Origin: Amaurobius ferox
Lineage: Eukaryota; Arthropoda; Arachnida; Araneae; Amaurobiidae
DNA length: 64,000 nt
Assembly: GCA_951213105.1 (NCBI GenBank)
Contig: OX578142.1
Location: forward strand, 124,015,731 to 124,079,730
Direction of reading: 5' to 3'
Shown here: one piece after another, positions 11,781-24,649 of the stretch
Layout: every line of letters starts with the position of its first letter
How positions within the stretch are numbered: position 1 is the first letter of the stretch
Translations under genes and position numbers: made by a program
Notes under the pieces: generated by a model
Told to the model about the DNA's origin: nothing
The model's input: only the letters and a program-made list of their open reading frames with translations
Databases searched by the model: none

Positions 11781-12023
11781 AGCCACTGCCAAAACTGCCG
11801 CCGTGTTCATGCGGAGTACGATCACGTTAAACATGTGGGTCCGAAAGTCCTTCCGAGAGGTTGGTGGTAGGGGAAGGAGGGTACGGTCCCTGTGGATGCC
11901 TCCCCCACTGGGTTCCGGTCTAAATTGGGTGACACTTCCCGACCGTCCAAACAGTTACCTTACACCTTTCTGGTAGGTCGGACGGTCTGGGTTTCAACAA
12001 CAACAACAAGTCATAACGGCGCC

Positions 12024-12093
12024 CGAGTATTAGCACAAGTCTACTAACAAGGAAGGTCTCCTGACCTTGTTAGTAGACTTGTGATAATACTCG
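12024..12093. repeat. 29-bp inverted repeat (hairpin) with 12-nt loop
   Basis: The arms 12024-12052 and 12065-12093 begin CGAGTATTA and pair with a single mismatch. It directly follows the right target-site duplication of the SINE and runs into a 32-bp tandem repeat. Confidence 0.85.
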
Positions 12094-12180
12094 TTTCTAT
12101 TGCTATAGGGCCGTTTATATTGTCGTTTCTATTGCTATAGGGCCGTTTATATTGTCGTTTCTATTGCTATAGGGCCGCTA
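12091..12180. repeat. 32-bp tandem repeat, nearly three copies
   Basis: TCGTTTCTATTGCTATAGGG starts at 12091, 12123 and 12155. The third copy is cut after GGGCCGC. Confidence 0.9.
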
Positions 12181-12192
12181 GTACTTACACAA

Positions 12193-12653
12193 TGTGTTGT
12201 GACAGACCAATATTATTTACAGTAATTTTTTCATTAAAATCGGTGGGGGTCGGTCAGGAGGCCTTCCTTGTAAGTCCTAATGTCGAAGTTATCTGTATAT
12301 GTCTGCTCCTAGAGTCCTTCTTCGGTTACAGGTTGTGGTTTCCTCTTTTCTCGGGAGTGTCAATCCCCCCTTTGCTTTCATTTGCAGCATTGAGAGTGAT
12401 GCAACCAGCCTATTTTTCCATTGGTTACTCATTTAACCAATGGATTCATTCCACATCCTCGTAAGGGTTCGTTCGGCCTCCTCTGCCTTGCCGCTCCTAA
12501 ATTTATGGTTTTCTGACCTTTAGGTTCTTAGGTTCGCATGCCTTAAAATCCGGCGCCATCCAGACTGGCAGTATTGTTTGCCGTCTTGAACATAATAAAT
12601 AACTGGCATAAACTTGTCCCACCAAAACACCTGTGAGATCTATTTCTGGTCTC

Positions 12654-12656
<3 letters not shown>
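12193..12656. mobile_element. Possible solo LTR
   Basis: A segment of about 460 bp with higher GC content starts TGTGTTGTGACAGACC and ends GGTCTCACA, so it has TG...CA limits with a short imperfect inverted repeat. It holds an AATAA-type signal near 12594. I could not find a convincing 5-bp duplication at either end and no retroviral-type coding sequence lies nearby. Low confidence. Confidence 0.25.

Positions 12657-12660
<4 letters not shown>

Positions 12661-12705
<45 letters not shown>
12661..12705. repeat. (TA)n microsatellite
   Basis: Uninterrupted TA repeat. Confidence 0.95.
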
Positions 12706-12708
<3 letters not shown>

Positions 12709-12989
12709 AGAATTTTAATTCACTGTATTATAAATACCAGAGATTGATCATTTATTGAGAATGGTCTGCAGAGAAAATGTGAAAATAAAATGGTCTGAAA
12801 TGAAAATTTGAAATCAAAATTTACTCTATAACAAGTTTGAGAAAATTATAAATAGAACATTATAAATAAAACATGTACTAAAGAATACTACTCTTTCCCT
12901 GTTCCATATATAAGGTAAGCAATTGGAAAAATAATTACATGTGATGAAAGATTGGTGAATATAATCCTTTAACTACAGAATATAATACT
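12706..12989. other. AT-rich sequence without a recognised gene
   Basis: Nothing recognised. Confidence 0.4.
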
Positions 12990-13055
<66 letters not shown>

Positions 13056-13057
13056 TG
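12990..13057. repeat. (TA)n(TG)n microsatellite bordering a mariner element
   Basis: TA repeat, then TG repeat to 13054. The transposon end begins immediately after it. Confidence 0.95.
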
Positions 13058-15285
13058 TATACAGGGTGTCCCAAAAACATTGAGCTCGGCTTTTATTCCT
13101 TAAATAATGATTTGGTACATATATAATAAATTACAAAGTCGCGTAAAAAAGGTTCAGAAGTTCAGGAAATCGATTAAAATTTTCAAGAGAATTAAATTTT
13201 ATGAAATACAAAACTTAAATTTTATACGGCCCCCGTACAAAAACGTTTCCAATGACTAAAATGCGCCCCATACACTAATAAGGTGATGTACAAAATTTCA
13301 GCATTTTATCATAAAATGTCCCAGAGATATGAAAAGACAAAAATGCTAACTTAAACCACATTTCGATGCATCGACATGGGTTCCTAGAGGGGAAAAATCA
13401 CGTCGGCAAATCACGTTTCAGGGGTCATACATAAATTACGAAAGAAAACAATTATTACATAAATAAATAATTTTGCTATTTATTGGTACAGAAGCATCTA
13501 CACTGTCTAGAAATAATAACTTTACCCAAAGATTACAAAGCTTGTTCAAAATGTTTTCCATCCATGTCAATACAGAGCTGCATTCGCCTGATAACACTTC
13601 TGTGCACTTTATCAAGTTCTTGTTCGGTGATGTGACGACAACCATATTGAATGTATTCTTGCAACTCTGCTTTATTTAAGGGAGGTGACAGATAAACAGT
13701 TGTGCGTAAACGACCCCTCAGATAAAAATCCATTGGCGTTAAATCAGGCGATCTAGGGGGAAATTCAACTGGCCCATGCAAGCCAATTCACTTGTTTGGA
13801 AACTCGTTATTTAACCAGAGTTTCACAACAGTAGTATGGTAAGCTGTAAATCCGTCCTGTTGAAATTATACATGTGGAAGTTCTGGTAGGAGCAGTTCAT
13901 CCATAAAATCAGGAATAACCGCAATCAGAATCTCATTAGCATATCTGTCACCCGTCAACGTACTATCATATAGTATGGATCCAAGCAAACGGTTTCTGAA
14001 AATGTTACACCATGCATTCACAAAAAATTGCTTCTGATGATGAATACCACGTACCACGAATGGATTTGTGTCTGACCAGAAGTGCTCATTTTGAGGATTT
14101 ATGCATCCATCTTGTTTAAAACAGCATTTGTCAGTCCAAATTACGTTTGTCAGGAAAGAGGGATTTGCATGTTCCTGATTTAGAGTCCAATTACAAAAAT
14201 CCTGCCTTTGCACACCATGAATGTTAAACGGATGCCATTTATTCAGTCTCAGTATTCTCCACACTGTTGCACATGGTACGTTCATAGTACGTACGTTTCT
14301 GAAGCAGCGGTATGAACAGTACTATGTGGATGACAGCAAAAGTAATCCAAAATATCAATTTATACATCTGTTGAGTGAAGTCTGGGCCTACCTAGTCCAT
14401 CTACATGATGTACGCTTCTTCTTTCATACACTCGTTACACACATCGGGAAATAAATCTCCCAGAAGGATGTCGAGAATTGGGAAAAGTAAGTTGATATTC
14501 CCGCGCAGTTTCGTTAGCATTGCGATTGCATAAACTGTACAGCATAAGCATTTCAAAATGTTCTTCGTTGTTGTATTGCGACATACTGTGGGTGCAGGCT
14601 AACTACACTCTCAAAATGTAACAAAATTGTGAAATACTTAAGGGTCACGCTACGCTTGCGTAAACGAGGCGATTGATCAATAGCAGAGCAAAAGCAACTT
14701 TCTCATGCGATGATGCGTCTGTTGCAATTATGTGACGTACCGATCAGGGGCAGATATTTGCATATGCATACATTTCTAAGCTGTTTTAATGTTCATTTGG
14801 TTGTGCCATTTCGAAGTTTTATTCTGTAATTAATCATGTAAAATTTTAAGGTACTTTTCAGGAAGCACATTTTTGAAAAATTGTAAATAAATCTAAAGAT
14901 AAGAGGCAGATATTATTTGCCTATGATGTATTTCTGCGTTGCGTCATTTCCACTCTTGCTGTAAACATTTACATTTTAATTTGTGATTAATCCCTCACCA
15001 ACTTTGTTTAAACATATCTCTGGGACTTTTTACTATAAAATGCTGAAATGTTGTACATTACCTTATTAATGTATGGGACATGGTTTACTCATTGGAAATG
15101 TTTTTGTACGGGAACCATATAAAATTTAAATTTTGTTTTTCTTCAAATTTAATATCCAGAAAGTTTTTATCGATTTTATAAAATTCTGTACCTGTTTTAA
15201 GCAACTTTGTAATTTATTATATATGTCTAAGATCAATATTTATGGAATAAAAGCCGAAGTCAATGTATTGGGGACACTCTGTATA
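13058..15285 (-). mobile_element. Mariner-like DNA transposon with long terminal inverted repeats
   Basis: The left end TATACAGGGTGTCCC (13058) faces the right end whose reverse complement is TATACAGAGTGTCCC (15285). The inverted similarity does not stop after about 30 bp. It continues, imperfectly, to 13331 on the left and 15012 on the right, where both arms share GTCCCAGAGATATG. That makes terminal repeats of about 274 bp, long for a mariner. TA is present at both ends as expected for the TA target. The interior encodes a decayed transposase on the minus strand (13533-14584). Element length is about 2.2 kb. Several substitutions between the arms and many stops show an old, dead copy. Confidence 0.9.
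13533..14584 (-). pseudogene. Mariner-group (DD41D) transposase, degenerate
   Basis: It is read on the minus strand from an ATG at 14584 (MSQYNNEEHFEMLMLYSLCN, a helix-turn-helix start of the DUF4817 type) to the stop at 13533. The catalytic domain shows all three acidic positions: D in VIWTDKCCF (about 14155), D in FQQDGFTAYH (about 13855), and D in PPRSPDLTPMDFYLRG (about 13740). I count 41 residues between the second and third, a DD41D spacing. The C-terminus RRMQLCIDMDGKHFEQAL matches what I know of the family. The region between the N-terminal domain and 14285 has several stops, and a TAA and a TGA lie in frame between the second and third catalytic residues. The enzyme would cut and paste the element at TA sites; this copy cannot be functional. 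Confidence 0.85.
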
Positions 15286-18200
15286 CATTAAATAAAATCT
15301 ATGTCAAGAGTTTCTCTCATACAAATTCTAGTACAATTTATTTTTTCACGTAAGATTAATATAAATACTTGGTAAGCAAGTAACTATGTCTTCAAATAAT
15401 ATATTATATTTAAAACAACATAGATCAGGGTGCCACATATCTCACTAGGTTTTAATAGATTAATTTTGATATCATTTATGTAATCCACAACTCTATATAG
15501 ATTGGCCATCAAAGGAAATTATGACGCTGCATTTAAATATCCCTTTGAAAGTTATTCTACGAAAGTAACCGTTAATTGTTATGTGGGCTAGAAATTGGTT
15601 TATTATGTTCAATTAATACTAAACAATCACAGATAATACATCTCCATGCTAAGTGCAAGCTTACAAAGAATGGCTAATTACGAATCATTGTGCAAAAGTC
15701 ATTTAATTGCCTATTATAGAGTTAAAGCAGTATCATTTTGAATTTTCTATTGCATTGATTATAAAAGAGCCCATAGATAATCAATATTTTGTTAAACATG
15801 GTGAATACTCTCGAAATTTGTAAATCTGATATAATGCTGTTTAGTATCCCTATAAACTAAGACAGATATTATATGAGGGCATTTTTCAAATAAAAGTGAA
15901 GGGAGTATGGTACCCAAAAAATCCCAAAATGTCTCAATTTTTTTTATTGTTTAAAAAAAATATTCATAATTTTCTGATTCCAATGACATCAAATTCATCT
16001 TGATACGTTAAATAGAACCTATTATGTTGCAATGTTAAAAATTGAACTAGCTACTGATGTTGTCACCAGCCATGTTAAACTTTAATGCATTTTTTTCTCA
16101 AAGACGTGATTTTCGACATTTTTATAAATTTAAATTGATATAAGTCAAATTCTACTGCACGGATATGAATGAAATTTGAAACAAATGTTATACATATACT
16201 TTTCTTTAATTTGTTTCCAGCAATTTCTGAAATATGTGTTTGCGTTTTTGTTATGATTTTCGAAAACAATATTTGTGGTGTAAAATCACGTTTTTTTACA
16301 TTATTTTTTATTAAATTTTTTCTGATTCATATTTACAAAAACTGTGAAGACAATTTATTTCTTATATATTTTTATGTTAAAAAATGCTCAAATTAAAATT
16401 TTAGAAAAATTATTTTTCTACTTATTTTAAAAAGAAAACTTCTCAAATTTTTGAAATTTTAATTATTAAAAAATAATTTTTTCTTAATTTTAAAAATTTT
16501 GAATATCGCATTTCGTTTATTATACTTAAAATCTACCTGAATACAAAAAATATCACAACTATAACTTCAAAATTGCAGATTTCAGCAATTTGGGTACAAT
16601 ACCCCCTTAATTTTTAAAATGTAATATAAGATTGCTTGTTCTTTCACTCTACTTACAGTAGAGTATTAATTATCTCGGATATTTATAAAACGCAGTTTAC
16701 AATACAATCCATTTAAGTTAATTGAATGCATAAAAATAGTCTGCGAAATATTCTGAGAAAAAGTCTGCGAAAAAGTACTCAATAAGTAATTATCATAATT
16801 CTAAAATGATTAACGTGAACCTAAAACTATATTTGCTCGCTCATGATGCACATAACAGGTCATGTGGTGCTATTTTTAAAAAGCCTAAAATTTTTTGAAA
16901 TTTTTAAGAATAAGATGAATATCTGAATATACTTCAAATTAACAGGAGTGACTCGAATTTCTCATACCAAAATTTATACTGTTTTTAATTTTACAAGAAA
17001 ATTTCTAAAAAATCGGTATGGTGGATCCAAATGATAACAACCATAACTTGTTGCCCTTTACTTTTAGGGACTTGAAAAAATCTCTCGATTGATACAATGC
17101 TTAACAATGTACCCCGGGGGGTAAAAATATTACGAACAAAAAGAATTGTATCGCGGCTATTTTTCAAAACAATGCTTGAAACTACAAAGTTTTGTGATCA
17201 TTGAGCTATAAATAACCCTTTTATGCATTGTTATGTCAAATTTTATCTTATGTTGCTATGTTGCGAAAATATAAGTTTTCGTTCGAATTTTAAAAGGTTT
17301 TATCTAGTTCTGGATTTTTTGATAACAAAACCGGATATAAAGTGACATTAAAAATTTAATATTTATGGCTGCTATCATGTGCACAGGAAATCGACCACAG
17401 ACATCCCTCGAAAAATAGTCGAAACGTGTTTAGGAGGTCTTAAAACATATATTGGCACCAAAATCTCGAATTCGAAAATTTTCGTGTAAACATATACGTT
17501 ACATAGTCGTGTTACATAGTATGAGAAAGTTAAAATATTGTAAAATTTGACGTATTGGTTTCAGAAAATTCAAAATAAACGACTGTTATAAAAAAAAAGC
17601 TAAAATATTGCATAAACAACAGTTATTATAGTGTTAAAAATATTAAGTTTCGTGTGGTTAATTTCCACTCCTTATCATCAATGATAAAGTGGATTCCTAA
17701 AATTCTTTAATTTGTCATTTATCGTTGGTGTGCGGCGAAATTTTTAAGACATTGGTAATGCAATTATTTTGGATCCTTAAATCCTAGGATATCCATTTTA
17801 GCTATAAAATAGATAGTTTTTTACTTAAAATTGAGCACAATTTCTGTAAAAAAAATTAGATGGACTGATATATCTGCAATGTATTAAAGGGTATATAGTT
17901 ATTAATGAAATTCCATATTTGATTTACACAGATGTCAAGAAGTAAAAAAAGTCATCTCTGTATCTTAGAGGTATCACGCTAGGATTCTGGGGAAACGAAT
18001 TTAATGTCTGTCGAAGCTAATTTCCATAGAAATATGAGTCAAATAAGTTTTGAACACGTGATCAAAACTGGCCAATCTCCGAAGCAATTATCTAGAAAGT
18101 CACCATAAGGTTATAAATATGCATCTCTTATTTAACATATAAAATTTTTAAATGAAAATATGAATCGTACCACATATAGACTTTAAAAATAAAAGAACAA

Positions 18201-18551
18201 AAAAAAATTGTTGCTACCTTTTAAACATTCTATTCGACATTAGTGGCTTAGTAGAGATCTAATGTCTGCGACAAAAAGGAATTTTTTGTAAGAGCCACAG
18301 CAACCTAAGAATATGTAGCTCCTTATACAGATCTGCCTAATAAAAAATATCCTTTTTGGACCTATGAAAAAAATGTCATAAACAATTACATGACGTATAC
18401 ATGGCTTCAATTTATGGTACACAGAATTGGCAGATGAAATATGAAGATAAACTATAGCTTTTATTTTATTTTTTTACTGCTATTCACTTCATAAAGGCAA
18501 CTTAAGACTTCATACAAAACATCATAAATGGGTTTTATTACTCTTTATATA
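15286..18551. other. 3.3 kb of AT-rich sequence without a recognised gene
   Basis: Long A/T-rich stretches, with all frames short. I could not recognise any element end, repeat unit or conserved protein segment in this interval. Confidence 0.5.
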
Positions 18552-19867
18552 CAGTATTGTGGCAATTAATTGAGAAATGTCATTTTTTTCGTTTTATCAC
18601 ACATAAGCTTAGGAAGAAGCACTCCAAATTAGCTCAGAGTTCAAATTGCAGTTATTATCAAAGTAGCAGGTGTTCGTATGCACCTGGTAAGTAGCAGGTG
18701 TTCAAATTCCTCCGCCAGGTGGCAGGTGTTCCGCAGTGGTAGTTTCTCAGTTGTTGCGGGGCTCATTAGCGTCATGGATATCAGCGCGGAAACACGTGCT
18801 AAAGTGATTGCGCTTAGAGAACACACTTCTAAGACGTTCGAGGAAATAGGTAAAATATGTGGAGTGAGTACAGCAAGTGTCGGGAAGATCTGGAAGCGGT
18901 TTCAGGAAACAGGAAATGCTGGAACCAACCGCTCTAGAAGATGCGGCCGAAAAAGATCAACTTCGACTCGTGACGACAAAACTTTACATCGAATGAGTGT
19001 TAAAAATCTTCGATTAACCAGTTTTGACCTGTCTAAGTCCATGGTGGCAGCTGGTGTTGATATTGCACCTTCAACAGTGCGATACAGGCTGTTAGAACGC
19101 GGACGGAGAGCACGTCGACCGTACAAGAAGCAGCTTCTGACGCTTCGCATGAAGAAAAAAAGGTTGGAATGGGCACGGAAATACAAAACATGGACTGGGA
19201 GGAAAGTTCTCTTTTCTGACGAAACACATTTTGTGGTTCAGGGATTTTGATCTATGTTCGTGAGAAGGAGCCAAGGAGAACCTCTCAATCAGCACCACAT
19301 CAATCAAGCACCCAAGCATCCGCCCAAAAAGATGTTTTGGGGTTGTTTCAGCGTTTTGGGGACAGAATCTCTTGTTCCCGTAGAGGGAATGATGAACAGT
19401 GCCAGTTACGAAGTCATATTGACCCGAAAAGTGCTTCCAACCATAGCTAAACTGTGGCCGAACGGAGATTGCGTTTTCCAACAAGACAGCGCGCCATGTC
19501 ACACTTCGAAGCGAATCAAAAATTTCTGCTCAAAAAAAAATATTACCGTACTGAATTGACCCGGGAATTCACCAGACTTGAATCCCATAGAAAATTTGTG
19601 GGCTATTGTCAAAAAACGGCTTCACAAATTTGACTGTACGACGATGGACAAGCTAATTTCGGCCGTTATTGACATATGGTTCAGAGACGTTGAAATTAAA
19701 ACTACATGTGTTAGTCTAGTACATTCCATGCCGAAACGTGTCTGTGATGTTATAAAGTCTCGGGGAGGTCATATCACTTATTAGTTTTAAATGTATCCAT
19801 AGAAAACTTGAATAAAACTGAATTTTATAAAAAAAACTGCATTTCTCAATTAATTGCCACAATACTG
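18552..19867 (+). mobile_element. Tc1-family DNA transposon, complete, nearly intact
   Basis: Both ends begin CAGTATTGTGGCAATTAATT; the perfect terminal inverted repeat is 28 bp (18552-18579 and 19840-19867). TA flanks both ends (18550-18551 and 19868-19869), the expected target-site duplication. Total length 1316 bp, typical for Tc1. It contains one transposase frame in the plus orientation, damaged only by two TGA codons. The right end is followed by 60 bp and then a (TA)n run. Perfect terminal repeats and a single continuous frame suggest a comparatively recent insertion. Confidence 0.95.
18774..19784 (+). pseudogene. Tc1 transposase (DD34E), full length with two in-frame TGA codons
   Basis: One frame spans 336 codons from MDISAETRAKVIALREHTSK to SRGGHITY, the usual length for Tc1 transposases. 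Residues about 1-110 form the paired-like DNA-binding region (IGKICGVSTASVGKIWKRFQ, then a second helical part ending PSTVRYRLLERGRRARRPYK). The DDE domain shows D in LFSDETHF, D in VFQQDSAPCH and E in SPDLNPIENLW, with 34 residues between the last two. TGA codons at 19248-19250 and 19557-19559 stop the frame; the second stands where related enzymes have Trp (before PGNSPDLNP) and the first probably replaced CGA (Arg), both single transitions. An upstream in-frame ATG at 18678 is unlikely to be the start; MDIS fits the family. As it stands it is inactive. Confidence 0.93.
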
Positions 19868-19929
19868 TACTTACAAAAATAGTTATGCATTGAATATCTA
19901 TCAAAATCTAAAAAAACACTTGCACATTC

Positions 19930-19930
<1 letters not shown>

Positions 19931-19971
<41 letters not shown>

Positions 19972-19978
19972 TAAATAA

Positions 19979-20034
<56 letters not shown>
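19931..20034. repeat. Interrupted (TA)n microsatellite
   Basis: TA repeat with a few ATGT and AAATAA interruptions. Shorter runs lie at 20166-20180 and 20213-20231. Confidence 0.95.
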
Positions 20035-20035
<1 letters not shown>

Positions 20036-20039
20036 AATA

Positions 20040-20209
20040 ATAAAAATGTTTGAAGGTCCAATGAAAGAAAAGTGAGAAGCTGTAACTCGAAAAACCTAAC
20101 TTTCTAACAAGCTTGCAAAATAAAAGTATAAATCAGCAAATCCTCAAGCAAATGGAAAAAAAAAATATATATATATATAGAATGAAAATCCATATGTGTA
20201 TGTGTGTGC

Positions 20210-20244
<35 letters not shown>

Positions 20245-22786
20245 AGTGGCGAATGTTACGGTATGGCTACTATAGCATCGCCAGATCATTAGACTCGGGA
20301 CATTTAAAATTATATATGCATTCAATAAAAAAATTGTAACACTTTAATTTATAAGTTGAATTAAAGGTATTTATTTGCGCCTTCATTAATGCCTTTCAAC
20401 CAATATCAACCCTTTCAACTAAGCAGAGAACGCGGTAATCTATTTCGAGATATCTTAGGGGGGCAACAGAACTTTCGCTAAATCTAGAACCAAATTACTG
20501 CTTCTGCGCATGTAACTGCATGGTGGAGGGTTTCGTAATCCTGGCAAGGTGGCAGGTCATGTGGCCGAATTTTCGCCCTACTGAATCTCCGAACAGAACT
20601 TTCCGAGCCATAGAGGTTAGCGCTAATGTGTAAATATTATTTTCAGCATTGCAATATTGTTTGTTATATTATCATTATGGTCAATATTAAGCAGCTTAAT
20701 TTTTTTCTGCTCAATAGGTTTTAAATCCTTCAACTGGAAAATGAGTACCATATCAATAAATAAACAATTCAAGAATTATCAGAAACATATTTTTCAAATA
20801 GAAATTTAGCAAATAAGAAAATACAATAAAAGACAGGAGACCCAACCCATATTTTCCAAAACTCAAGACTGTAGATAAAGATAAAAAATACACTTCTCTA
20901 CATATTCAAATTTCTCAATATGATTTGAACCCATGGTTAACAGGATGCAGAAACCTGAGCAAATTAGTTTGCTGGCCTTTCTTACTGTCTAAATTCGTGA
21001 ATACTTTGAAATTTTAAGGTTTAAATGTTTCACAATTTTAATTGTTGCATTGAAATATTTAGAATTTGAAGTATATTCAAAGTTGGAATTAAATTTAACA
21101 TTTCGCGGAATATGGACAAATTTTTGGTTTTTCTATACGACCCGAGGAGGGAGAATAACGCGAAGTGTTCGGTTTCTTTGACCGGCTGTACCTAGATTGA
21201 GTAGGTAGACTCAGTGGCCTACGCAATCTCAGTGTCCTAAAAAATCTACGTCCGATAAAGACTTCAAAGGTGTTTATTTAAGATATATGCGTATTTTGTT
21301 CATTTCCGTAAAAAACGGTTACTGAACAGTGGGCGGGACACAACTAAGACATTTAAAAATGTTAATGAATGAATTCAATTAATTATTGCTTTACATCCGA
21401 ACAATGTAGGGTACATTTTCCAGTTGTTACATAAAATTGAGTCCAAACCAACTAATATAAGGAAAATATGTTAAAACATATATTTTTAAATCCTCATCTT
21501 AAACCCAAATTTTAAAACTAAAGCATTAAGAAATCTTTATATATCACAGTATTGTTAAAGAAAAACGCTTTTAATTGTTATTATTTCACTGAATACATCC
21601 TTTCAATACATTTTTATATTCAACTTCAAGTATCTCAGAGTTTACTAAACCGAGTGTTGATGTATCACTGTATTACCATGTTTCCCACGAGTATTACCAT
21701 CAAGGTATTCATGGCTTTAACTGCTACTGTAAGTCAATATCTGGCTTTAAGTGTGAGTAATTATTCCAATTGGTTAATGAATTTAATGACCTGAATCCTA
21801 TTTAGCTCCAAATATAGGCAGATTAGAACGTTGGAAAGCTATATTATTTGTACTTAACTTGGAATGAGAATAAATATTAATATTATTTATTAGAAGCATG
21901 TTAGCACACTTATTTTCTTTAGATTATTATATAATTACAGTCATACTTTATTTCCAAAACATTATTAGTTTTCTTAAACCATTGTATTATCTGATAAGAA
22001 ATGTTAAAACTATTTAAAATTTATGAGGATCTTTGGTGTATAACATATTCTTCATTAATTTCACATATCTCGAAAAAGCTAAACTTATACTTTATATCTT
22101 TTTTACAATTTTATGAAATAATAATCAAGTTTCATTAGTTTTGTACCTGCCCATTCATTTTCATTATGTTATCTATAGAGAATACCATGACATTAGTTGT
22201 AGCTGTTTAGTTATATTGTATAGTTAACTTCTTAGCAATTTACATAGTTAACTTCTTATCTCCATATACAGTGTGGCCACAATTCAAGTTCCTCGATTCA
22301 AAACTTTCTGCAGCTTTAATAAAGGGGGCATTACCAAATTTAGTACGTATACTATTTAAATCCTGAGGAAAAGGATTCCACGCGAAAATACTAGTTCCGA
22401 AAATCTGCAGATGGGGGAATGATTATACATGGCTTTCTCAAGGTGAAAGCATCACACCCTGCTGACAAATCAATGTCATGTTTTAAAACTGTTTGATGTG
22501 AAACGCTCACTTAAATGGACATTTTTGAAAAATTCAATTTTTTTAAACGGTTTTAACGAACTTTTTACTCGTGTACCAAATTTTAAATCATTATAGATTT
22601 GAAAAGCGACTAAAAGAGCTATAGACAAACAGACAGACTCTTGAGAATTACCTATTTAAAATCAATGCGTCGTAATTTGCAAACCCTGAACAGTAATTCC
22701 AATATTTATTTAACTATGAGTATTAACTGCGAGTGCTAATTTAGCTTTAATATATTATTTTATTTATATTTAAAATAAACATGTTC
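20040..22786. other. 2.7 kb without a recognised gene
   Basis: Mostly AT-rich. Patches at 20430-20630 and 21130-21260 are less AT-rich but hold no frame I recognise. At 22269 the sequence TACAGTGTGGCCAC resembles a mariner terminus, but no partner end was found. Nothing else stands out. Confidence 0.45.
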
Positions 22787-23002
22787 GTAGGGCTGCATTA
22801 CACTAAAAGCTTTCCCATATGCTTTCGGACGTGGGCGTTATGATGGAGAAGCAGCGCCTGTAAAGTCCGCATTACACGTAACAACTTATCCATGTGGTCT
22901 ACTTTTCGTGTGTTTACGTATGTTACATGCGCTGCTTCTCGATACGACAAGCTCACGTCAGAAAACACATAAGGAAGTCGTTACGTATAATGCCCTCTGT
23001 AG
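22787..23002. mobile_element. Small foldback element with a 12-bp flanking direct repeat
   Basis: The left half (22790-22864, GGGCTGCATTAC...GAGAAGCAGCGCCTGTA) and the reverse complement of the right half (22922-23000) align along their whole length with scattered differences, so the 216-bp segment folds into one long hairpin. It is bracketed by the perfect direct repeat ATAAACATGTTC (22775-22786 and 23003-23014). It has no coding capacity. It could be a foldback or MITE-like element, or a segment copied by another mechanism. Confidence 0.75.
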
Positions 23003-23014
23003 ATAAACATGTTC

Positions 23015-24641
<1,627 letters not shown>

Positions 24642-24649
24642 TATGTAAT

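Larger units (their letters stand above)
11715..12005 (+). mobile_element. tRNA-headed SINE, family S, full length with target-site duplication
   Basis: The head is tRNA-like: GGCAG (11715) pairs with CTGCC (about 11786-11790), an A box TAGCCCATTGG sits at 11727-11737 and an exact B box GGTTCGATTCC at 11770-11780. A body of about 200 bp follows and ends in TCGGACGGTCTGGG and a (CAA)n tail. The element is bracketed by the perfect 15-bp direct repeat ACAAGTCATAACGGC (11703-11717 and 12006-12020), whose last three bases overlap the tRNA head. This is the signature of target-primed reverse transcription, so the SINE was mobilised by a LINE. The intact promoter boxes and perfect duplication indicate a young insertion. 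A reversed copy lies at 26341-26616, a copy with another head at 28777-29155, and a tail at 5661-5685. Confidence 0.92.

Noticed and set aside
18774..19784. Programmed TGA readthrough in the Tc1 transposase
   Set aside because: Both TGA codons are explained by single transitions from TGG and CGA; nothing in the sequence suggests recoding.
20243..20300. hAT-like terminus (CAGTGGCGAATGTTAC)
   Set aside because: No matching inverted end or 8-bp duplication was found nearby.
22269..22300. Mariner-like terminus (TACAGTGTGGCCAC)
   Set aside because: No partner end and no transposase fragment could be found in the following 2.5 kb.
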